A program made the position numbers and the translations under genes. Below are positions 24,209 through 35,844 of a DNA stretch of 64,000 bases, one piece after another. The DNA comes from Oncomelania hupensis. Its lineage: Eukaryota; Mollusca; Gastropoda; Littorinimorpha; Pomatiopsidae. Each line of letters opens with the position of its first letter. Positions within the stretch are counted from its first letter, which is position 1. The DNA lies in NCBI GenBank assembly GCA_036898135.1, contig CM072512.1, positions 36,969,750 to 37,033,749 of the forward strand, written 5' to 3'. The notes under the pieces were generated by a model. It worked only from the letters and a program-made list of their open reading frames with translations. It did not search any database and was not told the origin of the DNA.

Positions 24209-25064
24209 GTCATGCGCTGCCTAACTTCATCTCGCTCTATACATTCCGCCTTTCTCTTGTTCTGTCAAATACGCTCCACATCAACAAGCACATTACTAGG
24301 GTAAATCACAATTGTCATAGATCTCCCGAGTTGAGCTTTTTGTCTCTTAAGGGTGGACCACACCCAGACCTAAGTGCGTTCGTTAGCGGCAATCGTATTT
24401 TCAATACAAGAAATCGGAACACGAGCATGTTCTATGATCTGAATCAGCAATTTTTGTTCTTTATGTCCGTATATCTGTCTTTTGTCCTTCTCCTTATGAA
24501 TCTGCACAGACGTGGTTAAAAAAAATCTTTGTCAGTCCGTCTGTCTTCTTTTGATTCAGCTCTTATTTTCTTTCTTTCATTCTTTCGTAAATTCTTTGAT
24601 TTTCTCTATCTTTCTCCCAGGGTCGTATCAGAAGTCTTCTGTCAACCTTTCTTTCTTTCTGACTGTCTTTCTCTTCTTGTTCTTCCTCCATATTCTTCCT
24701 CCTCACTCCCCACCATCAGCCCACCCCACCACAGTTTCCCTTTTCTGGATTTGTCCATTTGACCTGACATAATGAAACGGGTGCCCTGCTGACGGATTTT
24801 GTTTCGTTCCTTCGTTTTATAATGTCAACACAGCGAAGGTAAATTATAATAAAATGGCATGACCCGAGCGATGAACAATACAAGCCTTCGAAAAGCAATA
24901 CGTCTGCATTGCAAAAACAAAAACAAAAAAGAAGCTGAAAACTGATACACAAAGTAAGCGAAAGAAAGGAAACCAGGGGCCATGAAAAATAATACATCAT
25001 TTACATTGTACACATTGAAGCTAATTATTAACTTTATACCACGGAATTCGTATTATGCTGTATA

Positions 25065-25065
<1 letters not shown>
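23755..25065. other. Unassigned, with a short (TC)n run
   Basis: A (TC)n run of about 29 bp lies at 24178-24206, and pyrimidine-rich sequence runs at about 24530-24730. No gene recognised. Confidence 0.45.
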
Positions 25066-25134
<69 letters not shown>

Positions 25135-25137
25135 GAG
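25066..25137. repeat. (AG)n microsatellite
   Basis: About 72 bp of AG with two GGG interruptions. Confidence 0.96.
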
Positions 25138-25557
25138 GAGATGGAGGGAGAGGTATCATTCAGACAACTTTAACAATTTTGCGAAATAAGAAAAATTAAA
25201 TTTAAAAAAACATTAGAGGAATTACGACATTCAATCGGTTTTGATAATTAGACGATAAATAATATGATGAAAGAAAATACCCTGTTGGCGATAATTTTAT
25301 AAGGATACTGCTAATACGATAATTTGATAATGATAATGATATTGATAAAGAGACAACAGCACCTGCAGTGTGTGGCAAAATAATGGCAAACGGCTAATTT
25401 GTTGAAACAGAACGTGATCATTCTCACAAATTGCTGTGTACACCGTCATCAATCTTGGTCAGTATGATAAACTTGGAGCAAGCATTTCCTTTGCTATAAG
25501 GATGGCACTCTCTGTTTGTTTGTCATCTCTGTCGTCTCTGTCTCTCATTCTCTGGCG

Positions 25558-25561
<4 letters not shown>
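25138..25561. other. Unassigned non-coding stretch
   Basis: AT-rich, nothing recognised. Confidence 0.45.

Positions 25562-25646
<85 letters not shown>
25562..25646. repeat. (TC)n microsatellite
   Basis: About 85 bp of uninterrupted TC. Confidence 0.97.
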
Positions 25647-25649
<3 letters not shown>

Positions 25650-25771
25650 GTGTGTGTTTATCTATCTATCCCTCTGTCTTTTGTGTGTTTTGATGAATGT
25701 CAGATTTAAACTAAATGCGTGAAAAGAGAGATTGATCGTAATTGGAATGTGACATAACGGATTAGTGAGTA

Positions 25772-25878
25772 ACCAGAGCATCAGGCCTTGCAAAGACCAT
25801 CTGCAAGGCACGGTGTAAGGAGGCAGAAGAAGACGGAGACAGAAAAATAGGTGGGAGGACAACATTCGATAGAATATA
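25772..25878 (+). pseudogene. LINE 3' fragment with internal deletion
   Basis: It matches the C-terminal coding tail of the LINE at 22425 (ACCAGAGCATCAGGCCTTG and on), then jumps from ACATTCGA straight to TAGAATAT. About 150 bp of the 3' end is missing, with a short GA microhomology. It shares with the 22425 copy a one-base deletion (ACCATCTGC where 37686 has ACCATCCTGC). Confidence 0.8.
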
Positions 25879-26370
25879 ATCCTTGAAATTGGTACTTACT
25901 TGAGAGTAGACTTTCATGGCTCTGTATCGGTGCAAATTGATTCTTACGTCTACGTACATTCACTCGCAATAATATAGGCTCATTAGTTATCTTGTATAAT
26001 GTTTGCTATTGAATGTTACAGACCTATAAGTTTCAATGTATGCTGATGGAACAGAATGTTCTAATTAATGCACACAACTATAGGTCTCGATGCTCATTAA
26101 CCGAAATGTACCGACTTTCACCACACACAAAAAAAAGTGGTCTCTGTTCTCTCTTTGATGTTTCAGCGACATTGATGGGTTCTTGAATGTTTTTTGACTA
26201 TCCGTGTGTAGTTTTGTCCTCTTTGCTGGATAACAAAGCATTGCTGATATCCAATTTACATGCATCGATTGATAATCTCGGGATAGGACAGAAGTAGGAC
26301 AGCATTAAAAACCAACATGCGGCATTCGGGAGTACAGTAATAACAAAGCCCCATGAATGTTTTAGTTGCG
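25879..26370. other. Unassigned non-coding stretch
   Basis: Nothing recognised. Confidence 0.45.
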
Positions 26371-26650
26371 CGATTCAGCTCAGTACTGTTTGTTTTTTCC
26401 AGCCTGTTGCAACATTGCTTAACCCTTGGTATTATTTTGGTTTACTTGGTAATATTTTGTTACAAGGAAGCTACACAGCCCGAAAAATATTATTTCAAGC
26501 AGAAATTGTACAAACGCATAGGCATGAAATTACTTCTTTTTGTGGGAGGGTGGGGGTTGGGGGAAGTGGGGGATGTCAAATATTTCTACACTATGTCAAG
26601 TTCAATATATTTTTATTCCTGCCTGTTGCAAGATAGTTCAGTTCTCTCCG

Positions 26651-26690
<40 letters not shown>

Positions 26691-26915
26691 CTTCTTCTAG
26701 ACAATGAATATACATACCCACATAGTCATTAGTAATCATCGGTAGGCAGAGATGCAAGAAATAGTTATTTGAATTCTCTACATTATGCAAACTGAAGTGG
26801 TTATTTTTTTTTTCTGCCTATTGAAAACAAAGTCCAGTACTTGCTAGTAGGTTCCTTTGCAGTTTTTTAGTGTGCTCTTTTACAGTGAAGCTACATAGCT
26901 GAAGAACAATGAAAT
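26371..26915 (+). repeat. Diverged tandem repeat of about 200 bp
   Basis: Related segments with a T-rich run then CCTGCCTGTTGCAA or a variant, then a CAGT-type motif, start near 26371, 26586 and 26779. GAAGCTACACAGC-type motifs recur near 26467 and 26886. The copies are heavily diverged. A (TG)n microsatellite (26651-26686) is embedded. Confidence 0.4.
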
Positions 26916-27955
26916 CCATTCTGAGAACTGATATCTAGGTTTGCAAAGTGCAGTTCGTTTTGTAATTCTCTATTGGACAACGGACTCTCCCCATCTCCTT
27001 TGAATGGAAAGGGCGAAAAGCGGAGGGAAGGGATAGGTAAAAGATACGACTAACAATAAACAAGTAATATATATTTTTAACTTTAGGCCACAGGTTGCAG
27101 AATCGCTACTATGTTGCCTTTCCTCGTACTGGTAACTCGGTTCAATAGAAGAAGCCTGGCAATAGCACTGTCGTATTTTACTGATACTAAATACTGAGAT
27201 ACGGCAGTGAAGTATAATTTCCTGTCAACGAGTGTTTTGTCATTGAAATCAGTCTTTTTCTCTTAGAGGCTCCGTCCCTTCTCCTGTGCTTCTCTGGTTC
27301 TTCGTCGTCATATTATTGTTTAACATATTGTTCGTTAAGTCCACCCTGTCCAGATAATGTACGTACTTCCTTTTGTTGTCCGTGTTACGTGTTATCATCA
27401 CCAGCGGAGATTGTAATTCTTACTCCAGTCCCTTTGTATTGTACACAGTTGTACAATGCGCTAGTTACTAACGAGACCATTGTGTCACGCAGGATGCTTG
27501 TTTGTTAAGCATTGGGGAGTTGGGTTCGTTTTGATGTTGAACAGTTCTCTCGCCAATTTGCGTATACAGAAATAATATGTACTCTCTACATCTGTCTGTA
27601 CTTTAGCCATCATAGTTTATCCTTATTTTTGTAACAGCTAGTTATGGCAATTAACATTGTCCGAGGCTGGACTATGATGGCAATTAATAGGTTTTTTATC
27701 ACTACAGAGACAGTCCAACATGTCATTAACATACGGTTACCACTGAAATAATTAGCTTACAGATTATTTTTGTTAAGGTGGTTATTTTATTATACTTGGA
27801 ATTAGGCTACAGATTTTTTTTCTGTTGGTGACTTTGTTCTTTATAGTAGCTTATAATTTATTTTGGCCATTTTGCTCTTTGACAAAGTAGAAGGGGAAAA
27901 AATATGGTTCTTCCTCCACGCGAAATATATAATGCTTTCTAGTGAGGGTTTTTAT

Positions 27956-27956
<1 letters not shown>
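26916..27956. other. Unassigned, with a small diverged duplication
   Basis: Two units of about 45 bp (27750-27795 and 27800-27842) share AATTAGGCTACAGATT, a T-run and a GTTGGTG/GTTAAGGTG ending. ATGGCAATTAA occurs twice near 27645 and 27679. No gene recognised. Confidence 0.4.
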
Positions 27957-28033
<77 letters not shown>

Positions 28034-28036
28034 GCT
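27957..28036. repeat. (TC)n microsatellite, duplicated block
   Basis: Two CT blocks of about 35 bp, each followed by TGACGCTC. Confidence 0.95.
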
Positions 28037-29220
28037 CATACACACACAAAAGCACTCATTCGCGCTCATTTAACCTTTCTCCAAACCCCTTTTCCAAATA
28101 TACTAGCAATTAGTACATGCGGAACGATTTTAGTGCACAGAGCTTAAGAGCTGGGAGAAAGAAAGTAAATAAAATATGTGTGTTGTGAAGAGTGTCATGC
28201 TAGCCTCTGTCGTTCTTTCCTGGCACCAAATTGACTCCCCCCCCCCTCCCCTCCTCCCCTCCTCCCCTAGCATTTTGTTAGGGTTGTGACCACGTTCATT
28301 CAACTGGCTGCGTAGAGTTGGAGCTTTCTTTTTTTTTCAGGGGGGTGAGGGGTAAAAAAAAGTTAAAACGAGGACGGACATAACAAAATATTTCCGATTT
28401 AAAAAAAGGTTACGTAGCTCCATGGTAATATAGAATACATATTGACGGACATGTGTGTAAACAGTGAGCTGTAAGCTTTAACCGAGTGTTGAAGAAAGGG
28501 AACGAGGGAAGGTATCAATAGCATTTGTACTTAACAAAACATGGACTGCATGTTATTAATAAGGTTTGGTATGTTCAACTGAGCACTTGCGTTAAACTGC
28601 CCACCAACCTGACTGACTTGACTTTCCGACCATCTCATAGTAACACTTTTATTCCGTTTCGGCTGGCACCAACTAATAAATACTTTTATTTATACGCATG
28701 TATTTTGTGGCACGGCTATTTCGGTATGTTGATGATTGCTGCTCTACACCCAACTATTAACCACCTGCTTCAGATAACCTTTTTTTTAGGTCTTGTGTAT
28801 GCACTGGGAACAGGTGGTAGTGCAGGAACAGGCTTACTGAACACAAAAATAGTCATGTCAGGCCAGCAATAGTTGCTTAGATCTCGATGCCAGTAAGGTA
28901 AAACCTCCGTTATTAATTAACTGTGCCAAAGCATCTAAATACCACTGTTGGTGTTTTGTTTTTGTTTAGTTTTCCAATAGTCTATACGGGGAAAGGCTGA
29001 TTTTTGTGTCTTTAATATCCTACATCTTTTTGTTCAGTTTCTTGTAGCAATCTATGTACAAGGCAACATGTACACAATTTGTTTAGGAAAAATCTTGGGG
29101 ACATCAACGGATCGATGTCCGATCAGGTGTACGTCCATGTGAAAGCATTTAATTATTTCATGTACGTTTTTGTACACATTGTGAGTTTAGACTGTAGCAA
29201 AACAACCACAATGAAGCTAA
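28037..29220. other. Unassigned non-coding stretch
   Basis: No supported gene. A 115-codon plus frame at 28525-28872 has no recognisable domain and no splice or promoter support. Confidence 0.45.
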
Positions 29221-29586
29221 ACAATTATGAACAATTGACATTATTAAAAGTGTAACAATTATGAACAATGACATTAATGAAAGTGTAACAATTATGAACA
29301 ATGACATTATTAAAAGTGTAACAATTATGAACAATGACATTTTTAGAAGTGTAACAAATATGAACAATGACATTATTAAAAGTGTAACAATTATGAAATA
29401 TGACATTATTAAAAGTGTAACAATTATGAACAATGACATTTATAAAAGTGTAACAATTATGAACAATTTGTTTTATTTAATTTACCGTCTATTCACATCG
29501 GTGGTATTAGACAATGTTATGAACAATGACATTATTAAAAGTGTAACAATTATAAACAATTACATTATTAAAAGTGTAACAATTCA
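29221..29586. repeat. 33-bp minisatellite
   Basis: About nine copies of a 33-bp unit (ACAATTATGAACAATGACAT then TATTAAAAGTGTA) with 0-5 changes each. A unique stretch of about 60 bp interrupts it at 29464-29520. The first unit has a one-base insertion. Because 33 is a multiple of three, both strands keep long open frames (an 11-residue repeat). These are a by-product of the period and not evidence of a gene. Confidence 0.95.
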
Positions 29587-30102
29587 AACAAATATAAGCC
29601 ATGAGCTAAAATTCCTATTCAGTTTCAGTGTGTACCACTCACTCAATTTCTCACTTACTTAAACTTCAACGTGCATGTTATTACGAATTTTCACCATTTA
29701 AGAACTTGTATTTGCTGCGGACTTCAAGGACCACTATCACGTGCTCTCAATACCACGTACATGCGCCCGCGCGAACACACACACGCACACACTCATACAC
29801 CGTTCTCCCTCCACACACACATCGATCTCCCTCTCATTCCACACACACACCAACTGCGCCATGATAAATTGCATATAACATCTTTTCACATTGAAAATAT
29901 ACCTTTTGATACTTTGTGAGCATATGCGCACTAATTTTTCGCTTGGGCCATTTTTAATGTAATTGATGGTTGAATCTCAGTAAAGCTTGGGGACAAAAAG
30001 GAAAGTGGCGATCGATCCCGCTATCGGTCTCTTTGCAACATTGATGCAATATTGATCACATTTTCTTTTGTTCAAAACTTGGGTGCATGCATGCATTACT
30101 GC

Positions 30103-30103
<1 letters not shown>
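29587..30103. other. Unassigned, CA-rich in part
   Basis: Several short CA runs at 29775-29850. No gene recognised. Confidence 0.45.
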
Positions 30104-30168
<65 letters not shown>

Positions 30169-30181
30169 GACAGAGACAGAC

Positions 30182-30218
<37 letters not shown>

Positions 30219-30269
30219 GAGACAGACAGAGAGAGAGACATAGAGAGAGACATAGAGAGAGACAGAAAG
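30104..30269. repeat. (AG)n-(ACAG)n microsatellite
   Basis: About 58 bp of AG, then mixed ACAG and AG units to about 30269. A TC/TGTC tract of similar composition on the opposite strand follows at 30380-30440. Confidence 0.96.
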
Positions 30270-30379
30270 ATTCGTTTCACTGTAATGCGGGTCGATAGTT
30301 TACCGATTTTCTGTCGCTTCAGTGAAGGCTCTGAATGTCTTTATTACTGATGAGGTTTAAGCTTTATATTTAATGGTAG

Positions 30380-30440
30380 TCTCTCTCTCTCTGTCTCTTT
30401 CTGTCTGTCTGTCTCCCTCTCCCCCCCCCTCTCTCTCTCT
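30380..30440. repeat. Imperfect (TC)n/(TGTC)n/poly-C tract
   Basis: TC and TGTC repeats, a run of about nine C, then TC. Confidence 0.9.
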
Positions 30441-30674
30441 TACTCACTTCAGTCTCTTCAGTTCCTGGTTGGTTCTCCTGTTATGCTTTGTTTAATATGA
30501 ACGTGTTTGATTCAACAATTTAGAAGATGTATTCTCACTTCAGATAATAATTCTTTTTTTCTTTTATAAATATTTCCAGTTTAATATTTTATTGGTTTTG
30601 TTTTTGTTTTTTGGGTTTCTGTACCTTTTTACATTCTCGTGCTAACCAATCTTGTTTTCTGTTGTCTGTTACAG

Positions 30675-30745
30675 GTAAGCAAAGAATTTCCATTGTCTAG
30701 GGACATTGGTGGCTTGACCGCTATCGCTGAATTTCAGCAGCCAAG
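30675..30745 (+). CDS. Weak candidate internal exon
   Basis: It is bounded by a T-rich acceptor (GTTGTCTGTTACAG ending 30674) and a donor (AAG followed by GTATGC at 30746). Of the three frames only the first is open through the 71 bp, and it reads protein-like (SKEFPLSRDIGGLTAIAEF). I do not recognise the protein, though the LTAIAEF stretch could belong to a helical repeat. The first bases after the acceptor (GTAAGC) also resemble a donor, so the arrangement could be misread. Confidence 0.3.
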
Positions 30746-31221
30746 GTATGCGTGGTGAAAACACTCTTCTATTGAACTGTTCAGGCAAGACTACTAAATA
30801 CTACAATAAGGGTTCATCGAGGACATAATTATTTTATCAGATGCAGATTTATGCTGACGCGGCGTTTGTTGATTTTTTTTCTCAGTGAACGTGTTTTTTT
30901 TTTTAAAATATCTGCCTGTGTCTGTGTGTAAATACATGTATATATAAACAAATACAATTGTCTCTATTCAGCCTATTGGTTTCGTTTGTCTAATCTGCAT
31001 ATTTGTTTATTTGTTTTGCTGTTTTTAAATTTTGATATTGGCTGGAGTCCCACTCCAAGTCGTAGTAGACATTTCAATGATACACACGTAGACAAAAGGG
31101 TATAAGCAGTGTGTTTGAATTTTTAACGCATAATATTGAATTAAACTCTTTATAAAGTTATATATGGCTTACCGATCGCTACCCTTTGAGTCTTGATTTA
31201 GGAACAAGGCACGTTAAACTT

Positions 31222-31222
<1 letters not shown>
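30746..31222. other. Unassigned non-coding stretch
   Basis: T-rich. It would be intron if the candidate exon at 30675 is real. Nothing else recognised. Confidence 0.4.

Positions 31223-31303
<81 letters not shown>
31223..31303. repeat. (ATT)n microsatellite
   Basis: About 27 uninterrupted units. Confidence 0.97.
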
Positions 31304-31371
31304 GAAAACAACGATTAACCCGTGGTTTCGTTTACGTGATTCTAGTTCTCAACTCCAATGGTCATAATAGG

Positions 31372-31888
31372 CAGGGATGTTGCTAGGAAATTTTTTCTTC
31401 GGCGATTTGGCCGAAACAGCCGTGAAACTTTCGGCTTTTTACAGAAAGTTTCGGCTTTCTCTTCCAAAGCAGTCTCATAAGTTTTTTGACTACATTCACT
31501 ACGTTAACGTGCACCCTCCACCTCCATATATTAAAGGTGTTCTGTGGATGCATATCTTTGTAATAAAACATGATTTAAAGAGTAGAATAAGAACATTGAA
31601 AAGAAATTTTATTTTCTTACATTTTAGACACACAAAAACAATAAAAAGTTTATACTGTCCCTTGACAGACCACAATACTGTTAGAGTTTCTGGGTTTAAC
31701 CTTAGTAATTATCGAATCCTCACCTAAACTGCAAGCGTACAGCACAGGAATATCGCAAAAATTGACAAAACCGAGCCGATTCACCCGTGAAAACTTCGGC
31801 TCGGCGAGCCGACATGACGGACAGTTTATCGGCTTTTTTATAAAAATTTCGGCTAAAAGCCGAAGATCCGACCCAAACGACATCCCTG
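31372..31888. mobile_element. Non-autonomous DNA transposon, CAGGG ends
   Basis: A 517-bp element begins CAGGGATGTTG and ends CGACATCCCTG, giving an 11-bp inverted repeat with one mismatch. It is flanked by a 6-bp direct repeat AATAGG (31366-31371 and 31889-31894). TTCGGC or its complement GCCGAA clusters within about 100 bp of each end (four on the left, three on the right), as expected of transposase-binding subterminal repeats. CAGGG...CCCTG ends recall hAT elements, but those usually make 8-bp duplications. No transposase is encoded. Confidence 0.8.
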
Positions 31889-32045
31889 AATAGGTCAAGT
31901 ATTATCAGCGACTAAACGCTCAAGAGGACGGAAGTGAGCATTGTGTCAATAGAGTGTTAAAGATCAGTGACGGGAGAAATCTTTGGTTAATTCGGCCTTT
32001 TCTGTCGGTGTGCTCATCTTTGGTACTTTGATTCATGATAGGAAG

Positions 32046-32100
32046 TAGTTAGTTAGTTATATAGATTAACGTCCCCGGACACATAAGCGTATAGGGGACG
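32046..32100 (-). repeat. Conserved hairpin motif, copy 2
   Basis: On the minus strand: CGTCCCC, 17-nt loop, GGGGACG, then TTAATCTATA and a (TAAC)n tail (plus strand 32046-32060). The short-repeat tail supports a retroposed 3' end. The sequence upstream on the minus strand (32101 onward) is not shared with the other copies. Confidence 0.7.
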
Positions 32101-33719
32101 ATAGAAGACCTAGCACGACTGTTATGTAGCCTACAACTTCCCGTCGATTTCCTGTCTGAGTTATGCTTGTTGTGATTCAGGATCAGGATGTTTCGTCATG
32201 CATGACGTGACAATCGATCTTCCGCTCGTCCACAACCGGAAGATGGAGTTGAAAATTTCTCACCTTTGCTGTAAGAGGCTCGGCTGCATCAATTTATGAA
32301 GTAATTTGATGAGAACTCATCATCAACTTTGTGCATAGAACCCTTGTGTAATAGACAAACCCAGAGAGACTCGCTTTCTTTATAAAAAGAAACATTTGAA
32401 TTCTGCCCCGTGCCTTATAATTTCATAAACCACGATCAGTTTGGAAAGTTCATTACTAAGTTAAAGGTTCGTGTGGGTGACGGATCTAAATATTATAGGT
32501 AACTAAGCGGTTTAAATATTATTAGTGCAGAAATTTTAGATTGGGAGAGACCCCTAAAAGTGTCTTTGTTAAACACGAGCACAAAGAAAAGACCCCTACA
32601 TGTGCCGGTGTATTCCTATGTCGGTGTATGCATTCACTTGTTTTTCTTTATATAATAAAACTCTTTACGTTCCTGTCTTTTAGGCTAACGCAAAAACATT
32701 CTGTAATGTTTTTGTTCAAAATTCAACTTCACTATGCTGGCTTTAAAAAGCTTCTTAAACAAGATATGCAAATGTGTTTTCTTTCGATTACTCCTGCACA
32801 ATTTGCCATTCATGTGTGTTGTTTATGGCGATTGTGTGTGTGTGTTCGCGTCTTTTGCAAAAAAAAAAAAAAAACAACAACAACCCATGTAAATGTCTTA
32901 AGAACGATTTGGATTCGCTTTCTTTGTAAAGTTGAGGTATTTTAATTTTTTATTATTACAGTTTTTAAAATGGGCCGCTGCCAGTCACGAACTTAGCACA
33001 ATGGTTTTACGTTATAAACATATTGAATCGTTGCTTCCTGATACGTTTGTTGCTCATAATGTTATAAAATATAAATGTGTTTTGTTAAATGCGAAATGAA
33101 TGTATAGAATGAAATGCAATTGTATATTATGAATTGTAAAAGAAAGCGACTCATAATCTCCTTTACATAGATGTGAAAATTGTAATTGGGACGTATTATA
33201 ATTTACACAAAATATATTATTACATAGACTTTTTAAACTAAGGAAGGATTGTTACTCAGCATGAACCATGTATGAAACCAGCTGCGGCTATAATTTTATC
33301 CTGAATTAGTGTGTTAGGAAAGTGCTAAGTATTTGTAGTACACTCGATAGTGACGCGTTTCCAAATTTGAATTCAAGTTAAAAGTGCAATGTGAAATAGA
33401 AAATTACTGAACACACTTGATGAGGAGGAGGATGAGACTGTTTGCTGTACGCGTCTTCTTCATTTTGTTGTAATTCACGGTTATTTCCGAGTCGTCCGTG
33501 TATCATTAGGACGCACACATAGTTTATCATTCGCCCAGTTAACACACTAAGTGTTCGTGCCTCGCGTGCTTATTAGCTGAAAGAACTGCTGCAGGCGCAC
33601 GTAGCATACGTGCAATGAAGCTTGCACCATGTCGCCACTGGGCCCCATGTGACCGTGGAGGGTTTAGAGTGAATGATGGTGGTGGTTGGATGCCTGCTCG
33701 CTTGAGGTTTTAACGGTCA
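32101..33719. other. Unassigned non-coding stretch
   Basis: No gene recognised. A poly-A run followed by CAACAACAACC lies at 32860-32884. Confidence 0.45.
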
Positions 33720-34755
33720 GGGGTGGAATTCATGGCCAGTTAAATTATAGGCGATGGTTAACGTTACCAACATTGGTTTTGTAACCAACAATGGTATCGT
33801 TAACCATCGTTTAGCAGATCGCTATTCATGAGCGAGTGTCCACGCATTGTTACTTAACCAAGGCTATTTTTGGGCTGTGCGGGAATATCCGTAAGGGGGC
33901 ATAATTCAAGCAGCTGTTTTCCTTCTTTCGTCAACAAAATAGGTTTATAACCCATCGGAATCGTGCAGCCGCACGATTAAAGTCTGGCAATGGTGGAGTG
34001 ATTAGCAAGCCTACCGACAGCATGCTGGATATCATAGTGAGCAAGGAGAGCGAGCTTTTTGTTGGGGTGAAAGGAGAGAAATCACTTTTGATCACTTTGT
34101 AGTTTGTAATGTTAGGCCTACATTTTGTTTTTAGACTGAGGTGTCAATTTCTGCCGTTTCTGGGTAGTTTGGAACTTGAAATGTTGTCTTTATTTCGTAG
34201 GGTTGCATTACCCTACGAGTATAAACTATACAGATACACAATAAGCCTACACATCACCAGTCAAAATCCAACAACAATATTTTAATAATAATAATATTAA
34301 CCCGTTTTATTAATATGACAGATTATTAAAGGTGCCAGAGGCATAAAAACAAAGAGTGAGACACACATGTAAAAGTGGTGACAAAACGCCTTGCCGATCA
34401 CACAGTTTCAGTCTGTCTACCGCGTTCGTTAACGTGATGATATCATGCCGACGAAAACGAAATTTTGATACCAGTTCCACATCATCAAATTTGTCAAGTG
34501 GATTACTTCTGTCGCGAAATACTCTCTCTCTCCTCGGAGCTCGTCTCTGTCGAAGTTGCCACCAAACGATGGCCGCCATTTTTAACCAGTGTTCCATTGG
34601 TTATCGGGTGGTGCCCCCTCCGTTAAAATAACCATGGTTAGCAACCGTCGTTAACTCTGCTAAGGCCTCATGAATTTAAAATTTCCAGCTTAACCAACGT
34701 CGTTAATTTTACCAACATTGGTTAAGCCTTAACCAACGGTCATGAATACCACCCC
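33720..34755 (-). mobile_element. PIF/Harbinger DNA transposon remnant
   Basis: The ends are inverted: GGGGTGGAATTCATGGCC at the left and, read in reverse complement, GGGGTGGTATTCATGACC at the right. AACCAACATTGG-type palindromic motifs follow at both ends. Inside is a partial HARBI1-like transposase on the minus strand (34310-34597). The 1,036-bp length is far below a complete element, so most of the transposase and the companion Myb-like gene are missing. No clean 3-bp target duplication is seen. Confidence 0.75.
34310..34597 (-). pseudogene. HARBI1-like transposase, N-terminal fragment
   Basis: A 95-codon frame carries the conserved start of PIF/Harbinger nucleases: RRERVFRDRSNPLDKFDD followed by a FRFRRHDIITLTNAV helix, then LSPLLHVCLTLCFYASGTF. 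This is the helical region before the DDE nuclease domain. None of the catalytic acidic residues are present, because the frame ends at a stop just after GTFNNLSY. It lies within the inverted ends of the 33720-34755 element, near the right-hand end, as expected for the first part of the gene. It cannot be active alone. Confidence 0.75.
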
Positions 34756-35472
34756 AGACTAGCATGGCCACAGCCTGCTTATCCACAACGGTGTTAAAAG
34801 CCATATTTATTGCTGTAGCAGTTAGTCTGTCTTCTCTATGGTCAAAGCTTTTACTGGTTCATTTCGGTGTCGAGGTTAATTTAGGCTACATCTGCTCTCT
34901 CGTTCTGTGGATATTTTAATAGTAGACAATGGCTTTATTTGGTAAAATGTCGCGTGATAAAAGTAAGTCTAAGTGGTCGCATTAGAAACCTACCCTTTTC
35001 TCTCTCTCTCCTCTCCATCCCTCCCTTCCACTATACACACACCCACCCACCCACACAACCTCACACACTCTCAAAACACATACACACAACATACACTCTG
35101 ACCCTCGTACACACTCTCTTACCCCCCCCCCCCTAACACACACATCAACACGCAACCTGTCAGGAGCATTATCCTCATCACTGTATCATCTGAGCAGTTC
35201 TGCTCTCGAAGATGTAAACAATATTTTTAACATGCCGTGTTTCGTCCTTTTAGACAGGCTTCATAGTTTGCTAAGTATTAGCAAAGACGGTAGAACAAGA
35301 AGACGGGCAACTCCTCCTATACATATACTAATGAAGCCGAGGACAAGGACTATGTTATTTCCCATGGCTTGTAGATGCAAAAGTTTATTAAGGAATACAA
35401 GGAACAGTGTCATTATAGTATTAAATTCATGTGATCGTGCATGCTGTAGTATTTAACGACTGTTGATTTTTG
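34756..35472. other. Unassigned, CA/C-rich in part
   Basis: CA- and C-rich sequence at 35032-35145. No gene recognised. Confidence 0.45.

Positions 35473-35553
<81 letters not shown>
35473..35553. repeat. (ATA)n microsatellite
   Basis: About 27 uninterrupted units. Confidence 0.97.
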
Positions 35554-35721
35554 TTTGGACAGTACTCTATATCCGAGATCGCTCATAAGCCTCAAGTTGC
35601 CTGTCTTATTGTTCTACCGTCATTGGCATTAGTGCAGACAATAACAAATAAAAACAATCTTCCGTGCCTCATCAAATTGCATAAATATGTCTTTGACGTA
35701 GTGGTGTGCCAGGTGGTTACT

Positions 35722-35844
35722 TGACCTTTGCTGACTTGCGTACACCAACTGACACAATTACGTATGCGCTTTGACCTATTGACATATGGCCCTTTGACCT
35801 CCTCACTGTGTGTTTATGTATACATCCCTGGGTCTCTTTGACCT
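35722..35844 (-). promoter_or_regulatory. Cluster of four AGGTCA half-sites
   Basis: TGACCT (AGGTCA on the minus strand) occurs at 35722-35727, 35772-35777, 35795-35800 and 35839-35844, all in the same orientation. The last three have the extended form AGGTCAAAG. This is the nuclear-receptor half-site core. No gene is seen nearby and the cluster may be chance or repeat-derived. Confidence 0.25.

Noticed and set aside
25436..25722. Ser-Leu repeat frames
   Set aside because: Translation of the (TC)n array.
28525..28872. 115-codon frame with hydrophobic segments
   Set aside because: No recognisable family and no supporting signals; chance is sufficient.
29221..29586. CRISPR-like array
   Set aside because: The 33-bp units are contiguous with no spacers, and the DNA is eukaryotic; it is a minisatellite.
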